Shown in pieces: positions 10,914-21,230 of a stretch of 64,000 nucleotides of DNA. The notes below the pieces were generated by a model. It was not told the DNA's origin. It saw nothing but the letters and a program-made list of their open reading frames with translations, and ran no database searches. Source of the DNA: Paramecium tetraurelia (Eukaryota > Ciliophora > Oligohymenophorea > Peniculida > Parameciidae); contig NW_001799644.1 of assembly GCF_000165425.1 (NCBI RefSeq), positions 67,215 through 131,214 on the forward strand, in the 5' to 3' direction. The first letter of the stretch is position 1. Each line of letters begins with the position of its first letter. The position numbers were made by a program, and so were the translations under genes.

Positions 10914-13900
10914 TCATTCTTACTAATTATTTGGGTCTCCATTGATTTAGGACATCGCTTATCTAGGAGGTCTTATAACTGTGTGTTAATTAAATTAAGT
11001 TTTTGATTTCAATACGGGATCGCTAATAAAATTCTCTTGATCTGTCTTAATTACTTGTCTAGTTATTGAAGAGTTCTAACAATATAAAAATACATACTCT
11101 GATTACGGTAGACTAGATGATGGAGTTGTTCATTTTCTGTTCGTACTTCACTTTCAGAGAATCTATTTCCTTGATCTTTTCTGTCAATTCGCTACTCTTT
11201 TTCTGTATCATTTAATCTCTCTCATGAAGACTGTTCTACATATATTGAATTTATGATTATCTATAAATAAAATTAAAAATTACAAGCTTTGGTTTTCATT
11301 GTTGACAGTTTATAACTACTCTTTTAATTATTAATTCTGTTGTCCCAAATTGGAGATAGTTTATTATAACTATTATTATGTTTTTCTGTTATTTTCTGCT
11401 TCTTTATTGGTGGATTCACTCTGTCTCCTTTGTTTGTTCATCAGATTATAGATGTCCTCCACTTCCCTTGATTTATCTTATAGTGATAATTCCAACAATT
11501 AAATCTACTTCTCTAAAGTTTGTGTATGAGATTTCAATTTCAAATTGCTTTATTCTAATTCCATGACTTATTACTCCAATAGATCATATTCTGTTTTTAA
11601 TTGTTCATAGTTTTCAGCTAATGAAGCATCTCTGAATTTGAACCTTAACTCTTCAATCTCATGAAGTCTCTCATCTCCAATTGTGGTCAATCTCTTTATT
11701 TCTTAACTCAATAAATGTACTCTCTATTCATAGTCCTAAATTTAATTGTTTAATTGATATTTTTGTGTTTCCCAAGACATCCTTTCTGCTTAAAATTTAG
11801 TTTCTAAGTCTCCTACTTCTAAACCATTCTTCTACATTATTGTAATTTCTGACTAATATGATTCAATTTATTAATATAGTTCCTCTATCTCTTGCAATAA
11901 GGACTTCTATTTAATTTCCTATTCATATACTCTACTCTGTTCTTCATACAATTGATTTTTGGTTCTCTCCAATTCATTAGTCATCACAATCATCTTGTTC
12001 TCTAAACTCTGCTCCTTCATATTATTTTCTCTTAAATGATTTTTTTTCTCTAATTCCAATGTACTAATTGTATTATGGTACTATTGGGTAGTTAATGTCA
12101 ATTATTATATTTAATCATTTTACAACCTATTTTACTCCTCTGTTTTTTTAATTTAATTTGTGAAATCTTCAATAACACTCCATAATCTATCAATTTCAGT
12201 TGCATAAATTACAATTTTCATCCTTTCCTTAACAAAATCTTCTTTCATTTAGAATCTCTCATTAGATACTCTTTGTAATTCCATCTAATAATCTTTAATT
12301 TCCTATAATAAATTGATTCTCTCTTTCTCACTTGTTTACAATTTCTATCTCTAAATTTCTAATTGACCATCAACTGTATATTATAATTCCTAGAGATTCT
12401 ATTACAACATTGAATTTTGCATTTCAACTTATTACTTTGATTATTGTAATTATCGAAACTACATGTCAAACGCTTACTTATCATTATTAAACTTTTCAGT
12501 CAAATCTCGGATTTATTGATCAAGTACAGATCTTCTCAAATACTCTCCTTATTTCTTTAACTCATTTATCTCAATTTAATGTTTATCCCTTATTAATTAT
12601 ATTTAATCATATAAATCTTTGATTTCAATATCTTTTTATTGACTTGTGAAGAATAGATCTTTATATTCTCTATTGATTTTCTCATATTCTTAATGCAAAC
12701 TCTCCTTATCCTGATTCGCTTAATTATAGTTATAAGTGGTTCTGTTTAATTCATTTGCATAATACTCGATTTATTATCTTAATTCCTAAGATCTCCTACT
12801 TTATTATTAGGATGCTTAATCTTTAATTTCCTGAATTTCTTCCTCCAATTGAGTGATTCTCATATTGAGATTATCATTGTCACTGTTCAATAGCATCGAC
12901 TCCTATTAATAGTTACTTATTTCCATTTCTAATTACAATATTATATTCGATTTTTCCTCAACAATTTAGAAATGATTCTCCAACTACTTTTAGAGTGACT
13001 CTATTTCATATTAATAATTCCTGCTCGACCTATCATTATTTCTTGTAACTAAATTTAATCTCTCAAGCTCAGTTGTTAGCATTGCGCATTTATCTTACAA
13101 CTCCTAATTCCTCACTGTCCATTCTTATTAATAATATTCCTATTGCTATAGAGTATTCTAATTTTTCTCAACTTCTTAATCTAACTATTCTTTCAACTGA
13201 TTGTTTAATAATTACTATTCTTCTAATAATTAACACTGCATCTCATATTGTTCTAGCCCCTAGATCTATTATTGATAAGATTGAGTTTGTTATTACTATT
13301 CTTCAATAACACAATGCAATCTTTCAATTTCAGAACTCAATACAACAATTTTCATTCTATCTTTCTAATCTTAATCTTAATAAAATTCCATTTCATTAAT
13401 TTATTCCTCATATCTAGTTATAAATTACATCATTTCCTAGATCTTTGCTTTTAATTCATTGTTTTCATTTTGTAAATTTTTATTAACCACTTTATTCTAT
13501 TCTAAATCTTTAACTCGCATTCTCTCCATTTCTTAAGCCAACAACACACACTTGTTTTCTAATTCAATATTTTTATTCTCTAAATTTTTTATTTTTATAT
13601 CAGATTGGATTCTATCCTAATTGAACTATTAAGTAATCTCTTTAATTTGAGTATCCATCAGCGACCTTTTCCAATGCTCATTGGTTTATGAATATTGAGT
13701 TAACTCTTATTAATGGCTACTTTCTATGTTATGAATTCTGTCTTTCAATGAAACAATTTCAGCATCCTTGCCTTACAGTTACATTTTCATAATATCATAA
13801 TCTTAAGAGTATTCTCTAAAGTTTTTGAGATATTCATCTCTTTCCCTACAACACTCCTAATATTTTAAATTGGATTTATTGAGCTCTGTCATGTATTATT

Positions 13901-14282
13901 CAACTTGGCTCTTGAGGTCAACATTCCTTTGTTTATAATTTTGAATCTACTCCAACAATTGCTTAACCTCTAATTAATGATTCTGATTCATCTCTTAGAA
14001 TTAGGTTGTTAACATTTTGCTTTAAGCTTCTGCTTGTTTCAGGAATTCGATTTCTCTGTTCTTCTCCTCGAGTATTTTTTAAATGCCGTTTCCTTCTGAA
14101 TTATTTGAGTAGTTGCTAATGTTATTCTGATAAACGATCTCAGATCTATGCTAACTTGCCTCTGTGTCCATATGCGGATATTTTGCCTTATTGGGAAGAG
14201 GGATGTTTTTATGCATCATATATTCAACTGGGGTCATTCGACCTTGATTGTTTGATTTAGGTTGAGAATTAAGTCTATTCAT
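10914..14282 (-). CDS. Large coiled-coil protein (1,107 aa)
   Basis: One exon of about 3 kb plus two short 3' exons; the introns at 11261-11283 and 11076-11097 (23 and 22 nt) give an exact codon count. A 75-residue low-complexity N-terminus is followed by roughly 950 residues of uninterrupted charged heptads rich in Gln, Glu, Leu and Asn. The end is a short basic tail (TVIRPPRQAMS). No ATPase, kinesin or other domain is visible. Proteins of this shape act as filament or basal-body scaffolds, but the specific role is unknown. A striking share of codons are TAA/TAG, which proves the variant code and makes the gene look broken under the standard one. It starts 56 bp from the divergent gene at 14339. 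Confidence 0.85.
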
Positions 14283-14338
14283 AACTTAATATTTGAATTT
14301 TAAAATAATATCAGTCAGTTCATATTAATAATAAATTA

Positions 14339-14670
14339 ATGGAAAGTGCATTTATATTCGGATGTCTCTTTGGAATGGGAATCAGAATGACTGTCAGTCG
14401 AGTAATAAGACAACCATTCCTGTACAGTAAGCAGCAATTAGAATATTAGAATGTCATCAATATCCTAAATATATGTTCTTGACTGGACTTGCCTTTTCAG
14501 GGTTTGATTGGATTAGACGTCTCTCATTAGAAACATTGTGCGAGAAAGAGGAGTTACAAGAATTCCTAGTACGAACTGCACGCATCAACTAATTGGCAAC
14601 AGGAGCAGAGTCTGTTGGAGATTACAAGAAGGAGTTTATCTAAATTGCCGTAGATGAGCACATTTATTGA
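14339..14670 (+). CDS. Small protein, one N-terminal hydrophobic segment
   Basis: A 102-aa protein in two exons (one 23-nt intron). The N-terminus is hydrophobic and Gly-rich (SAFIFGCLFGMGIRMTVSRV), consistent with a membrane anchor or a mitochondrial inner-membrane segment. Further on come FLTGLAFSGFDWIRRLSLETL and a polar end. I do not recognise it. Its stop codon lies only 9 bp from the stop of the convergent CDC27 gene. Confidence 0.7.
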
Positions 14671-14679
14671 TAAATCATG

Positions 14680-16836
14680 TCATAAATCAAAATCGTCGTT
14701 GAATTCGCTATTCGGATTATTTAAACTCTCCATAAGTCCTTTGATCTTCGCAGAGTCTTTTTAATCAAGCGACATTGCACTGGCTGAAACAACTACAAAA
14801 TTAACAATCCTCCATACTTCTATGCTTCTTAAATCTTCCCCAGTTTCTTATAGATTCGTCCCATTAAGATGTAGATCGCTGCTTCTTTTGGAATCAATTC
14901 TCTCAATCTCTACCATTCAAATTAAGGCCGAATTATAATCATCTATTTTTATTAATGAATTAGCCTATCATTTTATAATGGTATTTATACTTTCTAATAC
15001 TTATTTAATCCATTCTGCGGATCTAATTTTTCACTCTGTTCAAAGTATTTCAAAGCCTCAAGATGTTCTCCCTTGGCAGCATAGCTCATAGCCAAAAATG
15101 TAGGTAGAACTGGATTGTTTGAGTTTATCTTTAAGGCTTAAGTGAAACATCTGATGGCGTCATCATATTTATCAGTCTTGTAGTACATGTTTCCCTGTCC
15201 CCACCAAGCATTGTATTATCTTGAGTCTAAGGAAGTTGCTTTGTCATAAGATTTCTTGGCTTATTAGAAATTTTCATTTTGCGAGAATTCATGACCCGAT
15301 AAGGTATAAGCATAGGAATAGTCCTTACTCAATTAAATTGCTCTTCCGAAGAATTTAATTGAGTTGTCTATTTCCTTACTCAAACTAAAACAATTTCCAA
15401 TAGCTATCCAGGTTTCAGGTGCTTGCATACTGATCTACAAACATTAATGGGCCAAGTATGTCAATTCTGATTGTTTTTTCAGATGCCATAAGCAGGATGA
15501 ATAATAATCCATGCCTTCCAAGCGATTTGGCTCTATTTATCTCATTTCCTTCCAAACCTTCTCTGCATCAGCATATTTCACTTGATCCATAAAACTCCTG
15601 GCTACTTTTTCAAGTACCCAACCTGATCTATAATGCTGTGGAGGTAGCTTTTAGAAATTAGCAATTGCTTCCACTGAATAATTTGTCCATAAGTAATAAG
15701 GATGGGCAAACAATTTCAAAAGTTAAGGCAGACTAATTAAGATCTAATAATAAAAGCATACTTGATTAAACTAGGAGATTATTAAATTGCTACAGAGTTG
15801 ACTTTTTGAATGTCATTTTTTTTTGGATTGAAATTCTTATTCTAATTTTACGAGAATTAAAAAGGTTGGCTCAATAGAGATTAATAATTTTAGTAAACTA
15901 CTCCAGGAGTTGGCACCATCTTAGCACTTATCTTCTTTTGTTGAGGTTCTACATTAGATCTAATTAACTAGTATTACATAAGAATTTCATTTAACTATTA
16001 GAAGAATCATCCATATGAACAACTGATTGCTGAACACCAGTTATTGAAAAAGGTTTGATGGTTTAGGATTATCTTTTGCCTGAAAATTACTATTAAGCAT
16101 ATCGATTGTAATATTACAGAGTCATTTATTTAGACTTCATCTCTAGTTTCTTCTTCTTTCTACCCTGATTTAAAATTGGCTGTCTTATTTTTCAATAAGT
16201 TCTGTATTATCTTATAGATATTGCAACTCTACTATCTATTAGTTTCATGTTATCTCTATTTCTGATCATTGAACACCTTGTTAATAGCGACAGATTCACC
16301 AATTTTTGATAGTCTTTCAAAGGCAACCCATAAGGTGGGATTATAATCCAATGCTCTTGAATACTAGTGTTTAGCCTCGTCAATACGATGAAGTTATTCT
16401 TAAATTTGACCTAACAAGAGGAAACCAAAACCACCATTTGGTACGTTTTGAGTTTAAATCGAAAATTGATTGCTAAATTAGGTTCCAACTAAAGCAACTT
16501 CAGCTTCTTTATATTTTTGATTTCTGTATAAGGACACTGCATATTAATAACTAATAGCATTAAAATGTGTTCTACCGATTGAATTCTGATTTACAGTCCT
16601 TGAGAATATGACAAGCTTTATATGGCTAATTCTCTTATAAGTAGCATTCAGCCAATAGTGACCTGAACTCTTCAGTGTCTCTTTCATAAACCAATCTTTC
16701 AGCTATTGAATAGATGCAATTAATTACCTAAAAAGGTAGCATTTTGATCCATATGATTTTGAAGAGAATCTAAAATAGCTTCAACAAGTTGTTATTCCAA
16801 TTAACTTTTGAGTTGTTATCCCTCCTCTTCAATCAT
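14680..16836 (-). CDS. CDC27: Anaphase-promoting complex subunit CDC27 (APC3)
   Basis: This TPR protein is the APC/C scaffold subunit that binds the Cdc20/Cdh1 activators. At least seven exons are joined by 23-29 nt introns. The N-terminal TPRs (AECYLQENQPYKACHILKDC, YAVSLYRNQKYKEAE) are followed by a Gln/Ser-rich linker and the conserved C-terminal superhelix. That includes PETWIAIGNCFSLSKEIDNS, RAIQLSKDYSYAYTLSGHEF, YNAWWGQGNMYYKTDKYDDA and LPTFLAMSYAAKGEHLEAL, the diagnostic CDC27 order. Near 14800-14920 the expected TPR continues in a second frame (RELIPKEAAIYILMG), then the first frame returns (ASAMSLDQKDSAK). No standard intron explains the switch, so the copy may be damaged or the sequence wrong there. 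Family assignment is secure. Confidence 0.92.
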
Positions 16837-16879
16837 AATTTCAAAATTTGAAATATTATATATATATATTGCTTATCTC

Positions 16880-17976
16880 TCAATCCAATATCTTGGCCTT
16901 GCATCCTTTTAAGTGTACACAAAATAAAAACACTTCATTTTAAGATCTCTCCACCTTCATCTAATACTTGTTCTTGCCTTGTTCAAACAGAAGATCACCA
17001 TCAGTCGGATCAAATTTAATTAATATGACTTCCTTAGGTTCTGGAGTGAATGCCAACCCTTATTTCCAGTTTATGTTTTTATCTGAATTGTGACACGTCC
17101 CTTTTTGAAATAGTAAAATGTATTACATCCATCAGATCTAATTAAGTAAAAGCCATGACCTACAGTTGCCAAGTCTTATTACTCAAATCCTTTTTATTAT
17201 CTCAACTTTTAGAGTGTCACTCCAACTGCAAAACTGTATGATTGTTTCTTCAATTGAGATTATCCCAATTGACTGCCTGACATTTACTTTAAATCGGTTT
17301 CGATAGCTCTTATCTCCAATTTCGTTTCCCATCTCTTTTAAGAAGTCAACTATTATTGGATGCATGCGAATGACCATCCCATAAATGATGCTATCATATT
17401 GAAGATATTCCAGTACTTGTTGCCTCTATTTCCTTTTTGGCTTCATCTTTGATAGCATAAATGTTGGCCTTAAATTGATCACTCCATGTGAATTTAACAT
17501 TACCCAATGTGGTAATCTGTAAATCGTATTGTTAAGCTTTCAACATTCCAATGACTTCAGTTTTCAACTTATTCATACGATCATCAATCTGTTCCAAAAT
17601 GAAACCGTATTTGGGAATCTTTTCCACTTAGAACTCTACAACAGTCTTTAACAAATCAGCTGTTATGTCTTTCAAATTTTCGGTTTTCCTCACAGTCCAC
17701 ACATATTCTGAAAGTTATTGTAAACTTGGCATTTTCCTATAATTTTTTCATTATCTTTCTTTAATACTTGATTTCATTAATTTCAAACAAATCCAACTTC
17801 TCCTTTACCTCTCTGATTATCTTTGAAATGGCATCCTTGATGGCCTTTTCGTTGCTTGTAATCTTCTGAATTTTCTATAGATCTGCATCTCCATATTTAT
17901 CCAATACATAAGATTTAAACTCCTTGAATTACACCACCTTATGAGATTTGTCATTGTGTTTGGGTACGTCTGCCAT
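16880..17976 (-). CDS. Coiled-coil protein with C-terminal SPRY-like domain
   Basis: The N-terminal part (about 200 residues) is helical and charged. Two 31- and 26-nt introns join it to a C-terminal part with SPRY/B30.2-like features: YSFAVGVTL, TVGHGFYLIRSDG, then FTPEPKEVILIKFDPTDGDL and VFLFCVHLKGC. The Gly-F-x-L, xDPxxG and final cysteine-bearing strand fit the SPRY fold. A frame change near 17075-17110 needs an intron of length 2 mod 3. A 38-nt GT...AG candidate restores a 333-aa protein but is longer than usual. SPRY proteins in Paramecium often carry an N-terminal B-box, but here no complete zinc site is seen. Function is unknown. Confidence 0.6.
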
Positions 17977-18493
17977 CGTCAACAACAGCCTTGACTGGGA
18001 AGCGCATTTCTCATTTATTCAAAATAAAATTTGATCCATTTTAAATTAATGCTTTTCCCATAATATTAAAATAACCATATATACTATCATATCGTAAACT
18101 CAAGGCTCCCATTCTAATGCAGAGAGTGACATTCGAAGCTCCAGATTACCTCATGAATGTGTTTGTCAAGGTCGCTTTTATGATAAGGAGAAAACGGGTC
18201 TATAGTTTATGCATGTCAATTAGATTTCAAAAACGATTTAATTCCCACTTTTTTAGCGAGATTCATGTTTGATTTGTATAATTTATTTCGTCATTATGTC
18301 TAAACCCAATTGTAATTTTTTTATAACATTTATCATTTATAATTATTATAATTACAAATTAATATTAGAATTATTGATAATATAAATTAATTTTTACATT
18401 TGGATTTGCAAATAAAGTAATAATGATGATAAAGTTCAATTATATCCGAATGATTTGCAAAATTATTATATAATAATTATTTAATTATCAATA
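17977..18493. other. Intergenic with a short ORF
   Basis: This is the spacer between divergent genes. The left half is less AT-rich than usual and holds a 52-codon plus-strand ORF at 18118-18276 beginning MQRVTFEAPDYLMN, with no family match I recognise. The right half is AT-rich and looks like ordinary noncoding DNA. The ORF might be a decayed exon, and its status is open. Confidence 0.4.
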
Positions 18494-19541
18494 ATGAGTC
18501 TAATCGTCAGATAAAGAGTTGGGATGCATGATGAGTCTGTCACCCACTCTATCTTATCTAAGGATATTAAAAAAAAAAGTAAGGCCCATTTTAAACTTAG
18601 AAAACTAAACCAGAAAACGTCAACCAATTAAACAACTAGTGTGCTTAGTGTCAATACCCAAACCCTTTTAAGAACATGTCTACATCAAATCAAATGTCGA
18701 ACTTAAGTTGGCTCTTTCCTACATGCCTGACCATTGTCTAGGAGGTTTAAAAGAAACTCCTTGCACTTACAATTATAGAGTCTCACGTACTGACCAATTG
18801 GATGACGTCTACTTTTATACTCTCGAATTACTCGACCAAGCCAATCATTCAATCGATCAGATTAACAATTTGTTATTTAATTAATCAGATCCACACGCCC
18901 AATTGGCTGCTAAACTAGTTCAAGAACGTCATCAAATCTTGAATGACTACACTGAATAGCCTTACATTTCCAATGAAGACCTCCTGAACGTCGAATAAAT
19001 TGCTCAAGATTTCCCATACCAATGTACAATCCAAAAGGTGAACAAAGATTCCAGTTCACTCTCCCAAAGAATAGTCAACGAATAATTCTACACCTTAATG
19101 GGAGTCAGCAGAGACATGATGCTCAACCATCTGCATGAGACTAAAACTCTCCCCTCCATTTTTGATCTTGGACCATGTCTCAAAATGTGGTGTGATTTGT
19201 CAGCCAATTCAATCCAATCTGCTCGCACTTTTGAAACCTCAATCAACACTTACGAAGGAGCCTAATATAAATGTACAGTTGAACAAAGATAGATGTTTAA
19301 AAGAACACAAGTTAACCCAAATTAAATTGTGTTTATTGAATTTTGGCTCTTCAAAGTAGATGAACCTCTAAAATCATATCTCATGAGTCCCCAGCGCATC
19401 TATAAGAACTAAATTGATTACTTTAACAAGAAGAATACCCAATTAGAACATGAGGCATTTCTGCAATCAATGAAACAGAAAACCACTCCTTTGTATAAAA
19501 ACAAAAATCCTTGTGGTTATAAAGAATTGTCATGGATTTGA
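18494..19541 (+). CDS. Unidentified 341-aa protein
   Basis: Two exons joined by a 22-nt intron after a basic start (SKDIKKKKNQTRKRQ) give an exact 341-aa frame. The rest has mixed alpha/beta composition with no transmembrane helix, zinc site or nucleotide-binding motif. Notable segments are LSYMPDHCLGGLKETPC, RTDQLDDVYFYTLELLD and IFDLGPCLKMWCDLS. The coding DNA is markedly less AT-rich and uses many C-ending codons compared with its neighbours, a sign of high expression or strong constraint. I do not recognise the family. Confidence 0.75.
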
Positions 19542-20103
19542 TAGTCAATACATTTTTTATATATTATTTTTTATTTCTTAATCTCTATAATTTCTCAATA
19601 TCTTCAAAATCTCGCCTTTGTCCTTTTACTAAAATTAAGACAATTTTGGTTACATTATTTTAAGTAATTACAAATGAGTTATTTTATATGATTGCTCTTT
19701 ATTTTAAATATTTGCTGTCACTCTTCTCATCAAAAGTAAAGTCCCTAAAGAATTGCACTGTACCTATTATCTATGCTTATTAATATTTTTATTGGTTGAT
19801 TACTTTTTTAATTATTAGAGGATAGAAAGACTGTATTTGATGAATTATGATTCTTTTGATAAGTTTAAATTGAGAAAGTAAATTAAAACTAAAATTTATG
19901 TTATATCAAAATTTAACTTAATTTCATGTAATATTACAACTATTGGATGAAAAAAATTTCTTAATTTGTTCAGAACTTATTGACACCTCCTAAATTTAGT
20001 TACACCAACATTTTTTCAGAAAACCACGATAACAGAATTTTTAGAAGTAAATACCTCCAACTTCACTTTAAAGTTTCTTATAAATTTGATTAAAAGTTAT
20101 TCT
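19542..20103. other. AT-rich intergenic region
   Basis: About 560 bp of AT-rich sequence between the 341-aa gene and the tRNA. I found no open frame with coding character, no long repeat and no RNA-like structure. Confidence 0.55.
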
Positions 20104-20112
20104 CAAAAAAAT
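20104..20112 (-). terminator. Pol III T-run after tRNA-Pro
   Basis: On the minus strand the tRNA 3' end is followed within two bases by seven consecutive T residues, the standard RNA polymerase III termination signal. Confidence 0.75.
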
Positions 20113-20183
20113 GGGCTCTCCCGGGAATTGAACCCGGCTCACATGCACCCTAAGCATGCATACTACCGATATACTAGAAAGCC
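20113..20183 (-). tRNA. tRNA-Pro (anticodon AGG)
   Basis: A complete 71-nt cloverleaf without intron. The acceptor stem pairs GGCTTTC with GAGAGCC (one G-U wobble), the anticodon stem is CATGC/GCATG around the loop TTAGGGT, and the T arm is CCGGG-TTCAATT-CCCGG. Anticodon AGG lies at 20149-20151, so after A34-to-inosine editing the tRNA reads CCU, CCC and CCA. The T arm carries the internal B box (GGTTCAATTCC). CCA is not encoded, as expected for a nuclear tRNA. Confidence 0.95.
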
Positions 20184-20239
20184 ATCTCTATTAAAAAATT
20201 TTAAGTTTACTTTATTAAGAAGTGAAAAAAAATACATTA

Positions 20240-21049
20240 AATAAATTCATAATTTTTTCCTGGTGATGATAACTTAAATTACTTCTAACCATACCGAAAA
20301 TGATCATCAACTTCATGGGCATCATAATTTACTCTCTAATATTAAGAGAAAGACTTTTTATTACAAGAATTTCTATGTTTTTCTGGTCATTACTCTTAAA
20401 AATAATATATTCTTAATCTGAGACTCTATTGATGACTTTCTTAACATCATTTAAACTTTATTTTGTTGCTTCTAATTTTTAAGACTTCTGTTTTAACACT
20501 ATATCTTTTATTAATTTTTTCAGTTTCAGGATTAATTAGCATTTGTTTACTTTGATATTGATATTTATAATTTTAAGCATGTTAATCGCTCTTTTATAAT
20601 TCTTATCTAAAATCAAATACATATTTCTAAATTAAGTAAATAAAAAAATATTAATTTCTAAATTATAATCTAATTCATAATTTAAATCAGCCCTTATTGC
20701 TTTTATATGGTTTATTGAAAAATATTTTCTAATGTTCTCGCATCAATTTTGTATAGAACATATCCAAATATACATCAGTTGTAGTTTAATTTTAATTAAT
20801 AAAAGGCATTTTGATACACGCTTCTCTTCTTCAAAATCAATTTTTAAATTTAATTTATGTCTAAACCTCTTTTAATCTAGCTACAACAAGTTCTTTTAAA
20901 TACTCCTCCTTATCTAGTTAGTCTTTGTTATCCAAATCATTATTCACTAAATGATTGCTCTCATCATTTTCACCATCAATTTAGTCATCTTAATCAGACA
21001 AATATTATAAATTTATATACATTATTCTTAAACTTGCTATTAATTTCAT
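20240..21049 (-). pseudogene. Acidic protein gene, structure unresolved or decayed
   Basis: Coding character is strong in several pieces: an acidic start from ATG 21049 (DQDDQIDGENDESNHLV, DKEEYLKELVVARLKEV), then TTTDVYLDMFYTKLMREHQK, RADLNYELDYNLEIN, KNYKRAINMLKIIN and, last, NYDAHEVDDHFRYGQKQF. They fall in different frames. One 29-nt intron near 20310 is plausible, but other joins are not. The last frame has no TGA before the tRNA at 20183, so no proper end is visible. Either several unusual introns are missed or the gene is decaying. No family is recognised. Confidence 0.4.
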
Positions 21050-21230
21050 GCAGAAATAAACAATAAATATATATAAGTTATGAATTCTTCATTTAAGTAT
21101 TAAACTTAAATATTAAATCGATGTACTTTGTAAAATCATGACTATAACAAAATAACGATTCTAATGTAGAAGGGATTTAAAATAAATACAAAATTACTTT
21201 GTTTGATTAATATACTATAAACAGAAGTAA

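Noticed and set aside
13073-13454. Plus-strand frames rich in Leu and Ile that could look like membrane proteins.
   Set aside because: They are the antisense of the long coiled-coil gene.
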